The notes: a model not told the origin generated them from the letters alone. Positions 11,497 to 25,290 are shown, numbered from the stretch's first letter. The stretch: 64,000 nt of DNA from Adenanthera pavonina (GCA_026686845.1 JAIVEN010000022.1:21054001-21118000), one strand, 5' to 3'. Made by a program: numbers and translations.

Positions 11497-14400
11497 ATGG
11501 AACAGAAAAGCTTGTTGATTTCGGCGTTGAGTGTTGGAGTGGGAGTAGGCATTGGGTTGGCTTCTGGGCAAAACATAAGCAAATGGGGAGCTAATACGTC
11601 TTCCTCAAACGCCCTTACTGTAGAAAAGATAGAGCAGGAAATGCTTCGATTAGTTGTTGATGGCAGAGAAACCAAGGTCACCTTCGATAAATTCCCTTAT
11701 TATCTCAGGTCACGCCCTGCAACACATCTTTTCTTCCTTGTTTCTTTACTGACGCTTTCATGCCCATTTTTTTCCCCAAAACTTATTATTCTTTTGACTT
11801 ACAGCCTATATATATTGCCTACGTGGTGTCTCTTATGTTTCTGCCTTTCTATTCTCTACAATAGTTTTAATCAGTATTGTCCATTTCTGGACTCTGAATC
11901 TTTGTTCATACTTTGTTAATCACATGGTTCCATCTAGCATGTTAATTTGTTGATTATGGGTTATTAGTATGACCAAATATTAATTTTCTAAGGATGTAGG
12001 AGTTTGATGACAAGCCTAAATATTAGACCTGATCATCATATACTAGGTTCTTTTCCCACAACGTAGACAATTCCTTCGTATCATTCGTAAAATGACTGGT
12101 ATTGGACAACCACGTGCAATTCTGTACTCGAGTACCTGATTACCTTTGCTTGTTTCTTCCTATGTTGGCAGGAAGGTAATTGTGTGATACATATTCTACT
12201 GCTGTGATTTACATTGAATCTTTCCTACATCACTCCTAGGACGATGAGAACTTTTCAAATTCTGGAAATCATGATTGAGTATAATTTATACTACTATGTT
12301 CTTCTGTCTTCTTGTTTCATCCTCGAGTGTATTGCTCTGTTAACCATCGATTACTTGTAGCGTGGGCATGCTAAGTTGCCTTTCCAGATTATCGTTAAAT
12401 GATTTTAATTGGGATAAATATATCAAATATAATTTTATGCTAATAAAATGGGGAGTTTCATCTAAAGAAAGTGCTTTTACTGGGAATGTTTGAAACAGTG
12501 TTTATTTGATCATGAACCATGGCCTTCTTGATGCATGTATAAAGAATCTCAGTTCTGATTTCACCCGTTTCCAACCTTTATATGATGACAGTGAGCAGAC
12601 ACGCGTGTTGCTGACAAGTGCTGCATATGTCCATTTAAAGCATGTTGAGGTCTCTAAATTTACGCGTAATCTATCTCCGGCAAGTCGGACTATACTACTC
12701 TCAGGACCAGCAGGTAATTTACTTGGGGTCCATTGTTTTCTGAGAAGGGATTCATATGTTTTTGTTTTTACAATCACATTCAGACTAATGACTAGTTCCC
12801 CTCTTTTCTGTCTTAAAGAACTTTACCAACAGGTGCTTGCCAAGGCTTTAGCTCATTACTTTGAAGCAAAATTGCTTCTGTTAGACTTAACTGACTTTTC
12901 ATTGAAGGTGAGTGTGGGCAGTTTTTGCGTCATTTTATACTTTCTCCTTTTGCTCATGAACATAATGATTGGTTTTTCATCCGTACAGATTCAAAGTAGA
13001 TATGGTTCCGGTAACAAAGAATCTGTAAGCCTTTTTCTATTTCTTTTACTTGTTTGTTGAATAAACTTTTTACATTATTAAATGCTTAATGCCCCCATCA
13101 GAAAACTGTTTCCGAGAATCATAGATGACTTTTCAGAGTTATGTGTACTTTCTTGTAGGTTTTCAAAAGGTCCACTTCAGAGTCAACTTTGGAGAGACTA
13201 TCTGGCTTATTTGGGTCATTTTCAATCTTTCCACATAAGGAGGAACCTAAAGGTAGAAACTGATGAACGTTTTTATGACATCTAGTGTAGAAAAAAACTC
13301 TTTGGCAAAAGCTTTGCATTTCTTCAATACATGGTTTGGTACCACATGCCTTGGTTTCTGGAGTCCTTTTTTATATTTTAAAGGAGGGAAGTAAGAAGAA
13401 ATGATAATTCTAAATCGATGTAAATTGCTTTGAATGGTTTCAGACACTGGATAGAGGACAGGCAGACTGATACAATTAGGTTTAACTATGGTTTATTTCA
13501 TGTTTGCCATATTCTGATAAGCCTGTTTTTGGAAAGCAAGAAATTATGGTAATTATTTTCTTTTTCCCTTCTCGTTTTTGGGGATTTGAGCATTGTGTTT
13601 GTATGTTGGTTAAGGTAAATATTGTTGAACTTTAACTATTGTAAGATTCATATGCCTGACCAGGGGCTTCTAGTTTCAGGAAAAATGATCAGGCAAAGCA
13701 GTGGAGTGGACCTCAGATCAATGTGAGTAGATGATTCTGTATTAACTACAACTACAAGAACAAAAATAACTTCTTTGCTAGTTTGTTTATATCATCGCTT
13801 AGTTGTTTCCCTTTCTGCTTTCTGGGGAAGTGACGGATCTTGCAATCCTCCTAAGATTCGTCGGAATGCATCAGCATCTGCAAATATCAGTGGCCTTGCC
13901 TCTCAAAGTGCTCCTACTAATCCAGGTTACTTCAAAAACTTGAGTAATGATATCAGTGATGGTTGTTGGTTTTACTTGATTTACTTGTTATTAAAGGATG
14001 CTGTTATTGTTCTCTTGAATAAGCTACCCCATTGAATACATATTTGCTAAGTTACTCACATCAAAATGATGTTCTCTTGTTGGCAAAAAAAAAAAAAAGG
14101 TGATGTTTTCTTATGTGGTGCATAATCTGTGTCATTATCATTATTTATAGAATTGGTTTTTGGTGCATATGATAGATTCACTAACTTTTAGGGACAATTT
14201 TTTTCTGTTTAAAAATACTCATTCTAAATTGTTTGATCTAAACTGGTTTTGTGGATGTGTGTGATAAATAAATTTGAGTTGGTTTGAAATTTTCTTTAGA
14301 TTCTCAAAATTAATTTTTTCCTAGTTCATTAGTAAGAACTATTTCACAATTCTTGGTAAATTATTATTTTATAATTATTTTTATGAGTAGTAAGAGTATC

Positions 14401-17400
14401 TCTTAACCGACATTTTTTTATAAAATTTGAATTTATAGAATGAGATAGTAGGTGAGAGAAGTTAGGAGAACTTTTGATCGAAGTGAAAACAAATTAAATT
14501 AAAGTAATTTTGTAGGATTCATTTTGAATTGGTTTTGATGAAAAAGTTGATCAAACAACAACATATTTTTTAAAAAGATTTGTGTGGTTACCAAAGACTA
14601 CGTTTTTAAACTGGCTTTACTATACACAATTATACTGTACGGTTAAATCATTTATGCAACTAGAATATTCACCCCTTGTGCCATGTGCTGGAGGTTCAAT
14701 TTTTCTATCTAAACTGAGCATGCAGTTAAAAAAACCCAATAAATAGTAAAGTAATATTAACAAATTTTTTATTTTTATCTAATAATATGTTGATCATTCT
14801 CACTTGGTCACTGTCTTCTCTCATGATGTCTCATTTCCTTTTTTCTCACTTCAGGTTCTCTTAAGCGCACAACCAGTTGGTCGTTTGACGAAAAGCTTCT
14901 TATACAGTCACTTTACAAGGTATATTACTTATAATTGCATGGAACTTTCAGCATTAAAGTGTAGATAATATTCCTCAGAAAGAAATTGAAGAGTGGAAGT
15001 GGCACTTGCAGGTCCTTGTTTATGTGTCAAAAACTTATCCCATAGTGCTGTATCTGCGGGATGTTGATAAGTTGATAAGTAGATCACAAAGGACTTACAA
15101 GTTATTGCAGAAAATGTTAGAGAAACTATCTGGACCAGTTTTGATTCTCGGTTCTAGAGTTTTCGATTCTGGTAATGACTACAGCGAGGTGGATGAGAAA
15201 CTTGCATTGGTCTTCCCTTACAATATCGAAATTAGACCTCCAGACAATGAATCACATCTCATGAGCTGGAAGACTCAACTGGAAGAGGATATGAAAAAGA
15301 TACAGCTTCAGGATAACAAAAATCATATTTTGGAAGTACTCTCAGCCAATGATCTTGATTGTGATGACCTGGATTCCATCTGTGTGGCAGATACAATGGT
15401 TCTCAGTAATTATATAGAAGAGATTGTTGTGTCAGCAATTTCTTATCATTTAATGAAGAACAGAGATCCAGAGTACAGAAATGGGAAACTTGTTATTTCA
15501 AGCAATAGGTGAGACTGAGACTGAGAACCATGGTTTGCATTAATTATCTTTCTTCCATTTGTTTACTTCAAATTTTTTGTTAAACAGTTTATCCCAAGCA
15601 TTGAGTATATTCCAAGAGGGAAAATCCAATGGAAGAGACACACTAAAATTAGAAGCTCAATCAGTGAAATCTGAGGTTGCACTATCTGTCTTTTTTGAGC
15701 ATTATTAAGTTTAGAACTATAGCTATTAAATAATATATTCTATCTGTCATTTTTTTTTTCATTTTCTTATTCTCTCCTACGTACAGAAGGAAAGAGGGGA
15801 AGTTGCTGCTAAGAAACCCGAAGCTAAGTCTGAAAATGCAGCTCCTGAAAAAAAAGCAGAAGGAGCAGCAACAGCTTCGGTGGCAAAGGCAGCAGATGAA
15901 AGTTCAGCTCCTGCTGAACCCAAAGTTGCTGTAAGCCTCAACCTTTGATTTTTTTCAGGAGGATTTTTTTTTCTCGCAATATTGAAAAGCTTTTATATCA
16001 GGAAATTGCTTTATTGTTCCCTTACAGGAACCTCCTCTGGATAATGAGTTTGAGAAGAGAATAAGGCCAGAGGTAATAACAGCAAATGAGATTAATGTGA
16101 CATTTGCTGATATTGGTGCTTTAGAAGAGACCAAAGAATCCCTTCAAGAACTAGTTATGCTTCCACTACGAAGGCCGGACCTTTTCACGGGAGGCCTTCT
16201 GAAGCCTTGTAGAGGAATATTGCTGTTTGGTCCTCCCGGCACAGGGAAGACAATGCTTGCTAAGGCCATTGCAAAAGAGGCTGGAGCAAGCTTCATCAAT
16301 GTATCCATGTCTACCGTAACTTCCAAATGGTTTGGTGAAGATGAAAAGAATGTTCGAGCTTTGTTCACACTGGCAGCCAAGGTCTCCCCAACTATTATAT
16401 TTGTCGATGAGGTCGATAGCATGCTTGGCCAACGCACAAGAGTTGGAGAGCATGAAGCCATGAGGAAAATAAAGAATGAATTCATGACTCATTGGGATGG
16501 CCTTATGACAAAACCTGATCAGCGCATCCTTGTTCTTGCAGCAACCAATAGGCCCTTTGATCTGGATGAAGCCATTATCAGGCGATTTGAAAGAAGGTAG
16601 CGCTTCCTAGTTCCTCTTGCACTTTACCTTACTACTTCAGTTTTAGTGTCTGCTAATCTGTGGGATGTAAAATCGGATAAGATAACAAACTACGGTAATT
16701 ACGAGTTGAATGCTGCTGAAATAGAATATTTATGTTTGATAAACAGAATTATGGTAGGGCTGCCATCTGCGGAGAACAGGGAAAATATTTTCAGAACTCT
16801 TTTGGCAAAAGAGAAGGTGGATGGTCAACTTGACTTTAAGGAGCTATCAACTATGACAGAAGGATATACTGGAAGTGATTTGAAGGTACTTTACAATTCT
16901 AATATTTTCCAATGTTATTCATTATGGTTTTAACTATCTTTCATTGGTGCTTCTGCTATATTTAGTCACTATCACTTTGAATTGTTTCGATACAGAACCT
17001 TTGCACAACTGCTGCTTATCGGCCTGTCAGAGAGTTAATTCAACAAGAGAGACTGAAGAATCTGGTAACAATGCAATTTGTTTTTATGTCTGGCAGTTGT
17101 GTTTATCATGATGATGGCCCTTTATAGTTATTCTTTTCTTCCCTGCAGAAGAAGAAGCAGAAAGCTTCTAATAAAGATGCACAGGATAGACAAGGTGAAC
17201 AATCTACAGTAGGAAACGCCCCAGATGCTGTGGATGCACATGAGGAAGCTGAACAGGAAAGAGTTATTGTCCTTAGGCCATTAAACATGCAGGATTTTAG
17301 AGAGGCAAAAAATCAGGTAACATTGCTCTCCCCTGATAATCCACTGGTTTTAAGCTTTTGATTTATGTATAGCATACCTATGACGTACTTACCTCTGAAC

Positions 17401-17916
17401 TTCATAGTGTTTTCTTTCCACTACACAGAGTGAAAATGAATGAAATAGTAAATAGAATGAAAATAATCACCACTTTATAAAAAGTTAACAATGATATAAA
17501 GTGTACATTAGTTGGTTGCTAGTTGTGTTAATTTAACTAGCAATCTTGTGTTTGGGCCTTGGATATGAAGCAGTGATAAAAACTAATTGGGAGCGTCTTG
17601 CTATTCTTATAGTGCTACTCGATTCAACTCGGATTAGTTAGAGTTCAGAAATAAAGAAAATGTTTGATACCAAAAAGGAATGAATAAACTATAGAAAATG
17701 TTTGATACCAAAACGAAATAAACTAAAGAAAATACCTTTCTTCTATACATTTCCAGTAGGGCCTTAAATGTAAAATGATTCATCCTAATTTTTGGAACAC
17801 AGGTTGCTGCAAGCTTTGCAGCTGAGGGAGCAGGAATGAATGAGTTGAAGCAATGGAATGACTTGTATGGTGAAGGAGGTTCAGGAAAGAAACAACAATT
17901 ATCTTACTTCCTATGA
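11497..17916 (+). CDS. DAA1/MSP1-like AAA ATPase, 16 exons, 847 aa
   Basis: Exons: 11497-11708, 12592-12713, 12819-12907, 12989-13024, 13159-13252, 13680-13722, 13831-13925, 14855-14919, 15012-15508, 15588-15675, 15787-15930, 16028-16596, 16747-16885, 16996-17064, 17149-17316, 17803-17916. All phases join and give 847 residues, close to the roughly 830 of Arabidopsis DAA1 (At1g64110) and At4g28000, whose sequence type it matches throughout. The ATG at 11497 starts MEQKSLLISALSVGVGVGIG, a Gly/Val-rich N-terminus that may be a membrane anchor. Residues about 70-330 form a degenerate AAA-like region; a Lys/Glu/Ala-rich linker (about 450-495) follows. The active AAA module has Walker A GPPGTGKT (563-570), Walker B IIFVDE (about 618-623) and second region of homology AATNRPFDLDEAIIRRFERR (666-685). 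The end LKQWNDLYGEGG...LSYFL fits the meiotic/MSP1 AAA clade. Expected role: ATP-driven protein remodelling or extraction; substrate unknown. Confidence 0.93.
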
Positions 17917-19317
17917 GACTTTAAGGCTGAATCCTTCTAGAAGAACCTTAAGTCCCCCTTTCCAGAAATGATGAGAGCATTTTCGTCTGAGGGAACATCC
18001 ATCAAGCTATCAGTAGTTGGTGAGTAATGTCATTGTATACTTCATATAGTTGTATGTTGCTGCTTCATGTTAAGCATAAGAACAGCTACATTTAGTATTG
18101 TCCATAGGCTCGGTTTATAAGAAGTCATAGTTTTAAAGAGTAGCTTGTATTATCTATATAATGGTGTGTGGTCAGTTTTCTGTATGTTAGTATATTTAGA
18201 GAGAGGCATTGTTTGTCAGCATTGATATGATTATTAAACTTTCTGCTATATAATGGAGAGAGAGTTATCGATGATTCAATGTTTATGTTCTAGCTAAATC
18301 TAGTATTTTAGTGTTGACGACCAACCTGATTCTTGCTGATTATGGAGTAATAAGAACTCACATGTTACTTTAGAGAAATACAACAGTGAAATTTTGGTTT
18401 GGATCTTTGCATTTATGTATCCATGGTCATTCGGAGAGATAGTGACACAAGAAATGAGGCTGTGTGAATCTTATAATTACAGTAATTTATCTCTCTCTCT
18501 ATCTCTTTCTCTAAATGTATTCTCTACATAAAGAGGATTAATTTCTTTTACTTGTAAAAGGAACGAAGTTTTGTATTGGGAAAGAAATTGTCTCTGCCTG
18601 TTGAATAAAAAGCTCGAACTCTTGATTGGAAGTTTCATGAAGCAGAAGGTTGAACATTATCCTCACGATGCTTTCTGATTGAATAATCAACTCTGACAAA
18701 TTGGTAGTATCTGACAAATTTGGTTTCTTTTCCATCCATAACATTTAAAATTTAATATTCGATTATACTTTCAAATCTAAAATACTGATCTGGGAAACAT
18801 TTATGATGTTTGTTAATACCCCATCTAATATTTGTTATCCAAATCATATAGAATCACGACCTTTTGCCTTGGACATCTTGCTCATTTCTTCCCAATTTTT
18901 ATCTTTATTTCTTTTGGTACAACTATTTAGTATTTCTATAGAGTTAAACTAAAATGATTATTGGATCTAAATGAGGCAGCTCTTTTGATGTGAATTTTTC
19001 TATTCACATGGTTCGATCCCACAATCTTACTAAGGGTATTGAATACCTTTCATTCAATACAATTACAGTCGATTATAAATTCTAACTAAGGAAAAAATGC
19101 TGAAAATCAAAATCAGACTAGGTAATGATTGATTTGATCAATTCTATGAAGCTCATATAAAAGTACGACATAAAAAAAGTAATTGGAAAAAAGATTGAAA
19201 AAGCAGAACCTCATACAAGCCATATATATATAAAATAATAAAATACCAATTTTGGCTTATTCTAAGTGATTTCATGTAGAATTTATATATTAATTAAAAG
19301 ATTTATATATTATATAA
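17917..19317 (+). other. 3' UTR of the AAA ATPase gene and intergenic DNA
   Basis: Sequence after the stop continues T-rich to about 18250, a plausible 3' UTR, but I cannot place the poly(A) site. A TCTC-rich microsatellite lies at about 18490-18515. No supported coding region. Confidence 0.5.
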
Positions 19318-19540
19318 ACATCATACTTCAGAAAAGTGGATGCACTCATATTAGATATATCTATCAGTATTGTTTTGCATTCATACAATACGCATTTTGT
19401 ACTTGTGGATACATACCAATCATCATTGTTTTGCATTCATTTGTATTGCTTAATAAAGTAGGATTATTTTGGGTTTTCAGAGAGAGATAGGAAAAAAAAG
19501 TCTTATGAATGCTTGTAAAAATGTGATATACTTTAGAGGT
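19318..19540. repeat. Dispersed repeat, copy A (partner at about 36575)
   Basis: The stretch shares ordered blocks with 36575-36795, notably ttgcattcat and aggaaaaaaaagtct...gaat--ttgtaaaaat. The two copies are in the same orientation and clearly related, though diverged. No coding capacity; class unknown. Confidence 0.6.
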
Positions 19541-19836
19541 TGCAATCACACGGGAGGGCATGCATTCACACATTATTAGGATATTATGCATAATTTTTTC
19601 ATAAACAAATCAGAGTTATGAGGATCCAAATTTTAAATGAAAATATGTATTTATGATGACTTAAAAAATATAGTTGTAAGAATCAATATATTATGAAATA
19701 AAGTAGAGAATAGAGAAAATGAAATAGAAAATATAGAGAATTTGCTCGGTTAGCCTAGATGCTCAGGAGGATTGTCTTCACGTTGTTAGGGATTGTACTA
19801 AAGCTGCTGAGCTTTGGTCGACCATTCTTCCGGACT

Positions 19837-20635
19837 CATTAAGAGCTCGTTTGATTCATTTCCTAGTTATCCATGGAGTGGGAATCCAGATTCTATTCCC
19901 ACATTTGAACTGTTTGGTTGGATATAGGAATAGGAATCTGGACTCCCATGGGAATGGAGATGACCAAAGATTTGGGAGTTAACTTTCCTATCTTGCACCC
20001 TGACTTTGTTTATTCCTACCACTAGGAATGAAGACCAAATGACAGAAATGACCTTAATTATGAAATATCATTCTTAAAATACCCTTCACAGATAATGTAC
20101 CCCATTTTTTCTTAAAAATTTTTCATTAATTCATACAAGTTATTTAGTGTAATTTTTCTATATGATTTTTTTCTCTAAAAATATTTAATTTAAAAAATTT
20201 AAAATAAAAAATAATAAGAATTGAAATATACGTAAGTTTTCCTTTTATTTTTTATATTGTATTTTATACTTAGATATTTTTTATTTAATAAAAATAAAAA
20301 TATGTAAAAACTTAAAATATAAGGTTATTGTCTGAACAAAAAAAAAGATGTCACCCATTTGTAACTAAAAAATAAATAAAAAAAAAGTTACGTTACGAAT
20401 ACAATATTGGAGCAATTGATGTTAGGCTAAATTTTTACTTAGGTGCAATTCTGACTTTTTGCATATTATTTATATCTCATTCCTTCATTTTCTTATGTCC
20501 AACCAAATAAATTCAAGTTGTTACCTATATCTTTCTTATGGTGAACCAAATAAAATTTTGGCTTACAAGATTCCATTCCCAACCATTCCATTCCAATCCA
20601 TTCCCAATAATTCTACGAACCAAACGGGCCATTAA
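19837..20635. mobile_element. MITE-like DNA transposon (19843-20629) with CATTAA target duplication
   Basis: The element has imperfect terminal inverted repeats: gagctcgtttgattcatt from 19843, and the reverse complement of its right end (up to 20629) reads gcccgtttggttcgtag. The 6-bp string cattaa flanks both ends (19837-19842 and 20630-20635). The subterminal regions are mutually inverted: gggaatccagattctattccc on the left, and attccattcccaaccattcc on the right. The interior is AT-rich without a transposase. The CGTTTGGTTC-type end suggests a hAT or PIF relative. Confidence 0.75.
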
Positions 20636-21003
20636 TAATTTAAAAAGAAAAATGAAAAGTAACAATAATAATTTGAACGTCTTAAAATATTTAATTTATG
20701 AAATTTTTTGTATCATTTTTATTAGTTTTCATTCTTTCAGAAAACTCCTTTTCTAGAGTCAAGCAGTCCCATGCAGCAACAGTGCAACGCGACACAGACA
20801 CGCTAGCTTCAATGATAAAAAAACTGGAAGAAAAAAGAAGTGAAAGCCAGCTATTCATCTCTTTTAAGAACCAGTTCGCATAGGAGGAAGTCTACAAATC
20901 CAGAAGCTGCCATTCTTTCTTCCAGGGCACCTTTCACATTCACTCCTTTTTTCTCTGTTACTTTGTTTCTTTTCGTCCATTAGGTTTATATAATAAATAT
21001 AGC

Positions 21004-21316
21004 CGATGGATTCATGAAGGAGATGGGTCGCTGATAAGATCGATGGAGACTAATGGGTGCGTGAAGCGGCAACTGGGGAATTCTTAGGGTTTCACAAGAT
21101 TGCTTGGGAAAGCATAGTTCTTGGAAACAATTAATTTTCGAGACGGGTCTTCACTTAGCCACACTCGATCAAATAGGCCGTCCTTTGTGTTTGCAGAAGG
21201 ATTCAAACTCTTCACAGATAATCACCACAAAGTGTATATGCATCGAAGATGATTCTAAATGCATGGATAATCCCCAGAGCCAGTGGTTCCAGCTTGTTCC
21301 TACCAATGTGCAGTAG
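21004..21316 (+). pseudogene. Remnant of GH5 (cellulase-like) C-terminal lectin-type tail
   Basis: From 21004 the frame reads RWIHEGDGSLIRSMETNGC, then is lost by a frameshift near 21060. A second frame continues VSQDCLGKHSSWK (from 21089), then GLHLATLDQIGRPLCLQ and a Cys-rich end DNPQSQWFQLVPTNV, stopping at 21316. This pattern (GDG motif, QDC...SSWK, CLQ...KC, PQSQWF) matches, from memory, the C-terminal beta-trefoil-like extension of plant glycosyl hydrolase family 5 proteins. The catalytic domain is absent and I find no upstream exons, so this is a broken fragment rather than a gene. A search against plant GH5 proteins would settle the identity. Confidence 0.6.
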
Positions 21317-24300
21317 TAGCTAGTTTATCAGGAACATTTTTTGTTTACTTGGATTTTAGGCTTGATGCAATATAGTACAGAAATAAACAAATAAATAAAT
21401 CAGTCGAAGTAGGGTTAGGGTTATTTGTTTTATACATTTGAATTTTGAACCTTCTTTTTTGGATAAACCAAAAATATTTGTACTTTTTGTACTTTTTATC
21501 AATTTTATTTATTAAATATTATTTTTTTTTTTGCATATACACCCGATATCATAAGCTTATCCCACTTCAATTAAAAAATTTATCAGATTCAAACTAATTT
21601 GAATGAAGTCGGATCAGATTCTTTTGGGTGACAATTTCTACCACCGAGTATTTAATGTGTAGAGCTCAAATAGAGATTTAATAGCCAAAAACTAAATTGA
21701 TATAAATTGAGGGAGGAATAAGAATTGGCAATATCCAAGTTATGATTTTCCCTCTTTTGACTTTTCAGAGCCTTTTCTCTTTAATGTGAAAGATGCGTTG
21801 GTTTATCCCTTAACGGGAGTGGTTCATGTATATGCATCTATGAATAAAATATATATATATATATGTGTGTGTGTGTATTTCTCTTCATCCATAAACAAAC
21901 TTAATATTAATGATTATATATATATTGATGAGGTACTTTTATTCTTTTTCTTCAATTAATGCACAAAAGAAGATGAGTCGAATGCATTGATTTCATAAAT
22001 AAATAAAAATATTTTTAGGAATACAAATAAACCATTACATGACGTTGTGAATTATAATTCAGAATAATGAAAAGAATTTAAATATTTTAAAGTATATTAG
22101 AGAATTTTCTAATATTGCTAATATAGAAATTCATAAGGTGGAAACGATCTAAAACGTAGACTTAATAGTAACAGAGTCCTCCTTGTCCATATAAGGTATA
22201 GTAATACAGTGACAATGATTCTTTGTCTTTTTTTTTCCCGACATGACGGATGATGACCTTACCAACACAAATCGGAAAAAAAGTGTCGTGCGGGCCACAA
22301 GCTAATTGGACTTGGACTTTCAAAACTATAACCAGGCCTGGTCCATTGGCCCAGATTAAATATAGTAATTGATTCCGGATTCTCCACACAATCCCCATAG
22401 GTTCATGCGATAACCCTTTTTTTTTTTTTTCTAAAGAACAAGTTGGAATTGGATTCTCTCTCTAGTATGTCTCAATACTTCTCTCATATAAAGTGTCAAA
22501 AACATTTAGGTAATCATAACTGATTTCTATAAGTTATATTAGGTCCCAACTAATTAAAATCAAGTTGGGCAATGTCATTTTAATCTATTTTTCCCTATAT
22601 CAAAAAGGGAATCAGAGGAAGAATTTGCTTGTCCAAGAAATAGTTTTTTGTTCATTCAAGTTGAGGTTGATACTTATTATAGTGAACCTACAAGGAAGCT
22701 TGTATTGAAGTATAATAGGTATGAAATTCATGCTAAAGAAAATTTGCAAGTTCTTTGAACGAGATATCATTTTCTTTCTTCAATTGCTAGATTGAATGAA
22801 CATTCTAGATGGCATATAAAGAGAAATATTGAGAGAAAAAGTATAAGAAAGATCCAATTCCTATCAATATCTCACCAAAATCAATAAGTACCATTCTCCA
22901 AAAAAAAAGTATATAAAGATACTTATCTATTGCCTTAATATAATTCTTATATCAATAAATAAATTTAAATCTATATTCTTATGGGATATAAATCAAAATC
23001 TATGTCAACTATACCAGCACTCACACTCCTAACTAGATATTTTGATTTTACATATAAGATCACAATCCGTAATTGACCAACCCTTTTCCTCTCATTAAAG
23101 TAAATGCGCACATAAAAAAATACTATTTTGCCCGCACATGCTGGGATAGTAACTTCAAATTTGACCCAACAAATAGTAACTTTTCGTGATGGTAAGTAAC
23201 ATCATGCTTTAATAATTCATCTTGCCCGATCAACAAACAACAAAAATTACATTAACTAATTCAAACATACTTTGAATTTGATCCACTTAAGCAACACCAA
23301 GTTTCACAAGAGCTGACAAACAAAAACCACTCTATCTGCCGAGCACTTGTTTTTTGCTTTTTTTTGTCATATATAGCCTTCTTATGTATTGGTAGTGTTG
23401 GTGGTAGAATAGGGGATGATTGAGGGGGGATAGTAACAGTGAACTGTGGTAAGTTCAATTTAGTCGGTGGGTAAAGCCACGTGGTTGACGATGAGTACCG
23501 TAAATGGAATACGAAGAAGATTTCGTTTCCAAAAATGGCAGCGATGGATATCTAAATGGGGCCTACTGGACCTAAAATACCCATAAGTGTCTCTGGTCTT
23601 GTCTTGAGTGTGTTCAATCTTCTTCATGCCATTGCTTTCCATTTCCAGGTACGGGCATGTCGATCGATCTTATCATTTCCACGTCGTTCTAATATTCCTT
23701 TCACTGTTATGATCTATTTTAGATCACTCTCACAGAAAATCAGAAATCGCCGTTTGCTTTTACAAGCAATTACACACACACATGTAAAGAAGAACTGGAG
23801 GATGTGACACTCGATACAAACCCTACACATACATGAAAAACACGTTCTGGATGTGATGTCGTGGATGCCTATATGCATATTTTTAGACGTTTTAGTAAAT
23901 TGGATTTTGAAGACTAGCTCATTAGAATCTGGATTAGTACTTCTAAAACTATGAATGCTAATATATATATATATATATTTCTATACCATACTCTCTACAT
24001 GACTTGCTAATGCAGATTGGCATAAGTGTCTTGCCCAGTGGTTCTTGGGAATACCTCCCATAGCTCCAATTTCTCTACAAAAAGGGAAAAACAGAGAAAA
24101 AAAATCCTTGCACATGATTTACCCTATGTTTCACATCTTCTCAAGGATATTTATTCTTTTTTACCCAACTGCACTCAAATTGGGTTAAACTATACTAAGT
24201 GACATTCCCATATAGAATTTTCCACAAATTCTGCATAACTCAATTTATTGTATTGAATCATTTCAGAATTTATATGCATAGAGATAAAATAATTACTTGC

Positions 24301-25290
24301 GGACGAAAAAAACTGCTAACCACCAACACCAATATTTACTTGCACCCTTTGACGGGTCCTAGGGGGCCCACTACTCTCTGACTATTGCTTTAAAAATTTC
24401 TCATCTTTCGTGTTGGTTCGTCTTGATACTGAAAAAAAAAAAAGAATTAAAGTCAAATATTTGTGAGATCGGAAATCTCTGTCCTCCCATTTCATTTCTG
24501 GGTTCCGCCTATGTCCATAACGTAAACCACTGTATAAGAATATTAGTTGAAGTTTGAAAAGAAGCAAAGACTTTTGGGAGTATTTAACACTAGGATACAC
24601 CTTAGGCCTCCACGCGTCACATTTTTAGTACTGTAGTTACATTTGAAAATTTCAACACATCAACGCATTTTTTTCCCGCTGAACTTCTCTAAATATCTCT
24701 CCCGAAACTAGTCTTGGACTGAGAGGGGTTGATTTTTAAAAGAGTCAAAGAATATTATGGAAAGAAATATAATTTGATAAAATGTAAATAAAATATACTT
24801 GAATTTATTTAGTATAAAATTGAGATATATGAAAAATAAATTATTTTTTTTATAATATTATTCTTTTTTATGATTAAAAAAATAAACTATTTTTAATATT
24901 TAAATAAATATAAATAAATGATAAAGTATTAAAATATCCTTATCGAAAAAATCCATTTCTATAAGGATAATATTATCTTTTTACTTCAATTTATACTAAT
25001 GTAATCTCAAATATATAGCTTTTGAATAAATTTATTATTTATATTTAAAAGTATATTTAAATTTATAGACATAATCCTATCGTGTAATTTGATGAATCAA
25101 ATGCAATCACTCATGTAATGTAATGTAATCTTTCTTACATTATATTATTCCCATAAATTCGAACCAACCGACCTGTATGTCTTTTTGTCACCCTTGTTGC
25201 TGGCAGCAGAAAGAAACCACCCTCTGTTTTTTTTTTCTTTATTCCGATTCCAAAATAAAATAAAATATTCTATTGAAAACGTGTCTAAGC
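21317..25290. other. AT-rich intergenic region without a supported gene
   Basis: The region contains microsatellites ((AT)n/(GT)n at about 21846-21877, (TA)n at 23961-23979) and long AT-rich stretches. Short frames here (for example 22162-22398 and 23556-23807) have no recognisable domain. I see no tRNA or other RNA gene. Confidence 0.6.

Noticed and set aside
16144..16492. Long antisense frames opposite the AAA exon
   Set aside because: Shadows of the conserved exon at 16028-16596.
20698..20883. 61-codon frame starting with a signal-peptide-like MKFFVSFLLVFIL
   Set aside because: The hydrophobic start comes from T-rich DNA beside a MITE; the remainder matches nothing I know and does not join the GH5 remnant.
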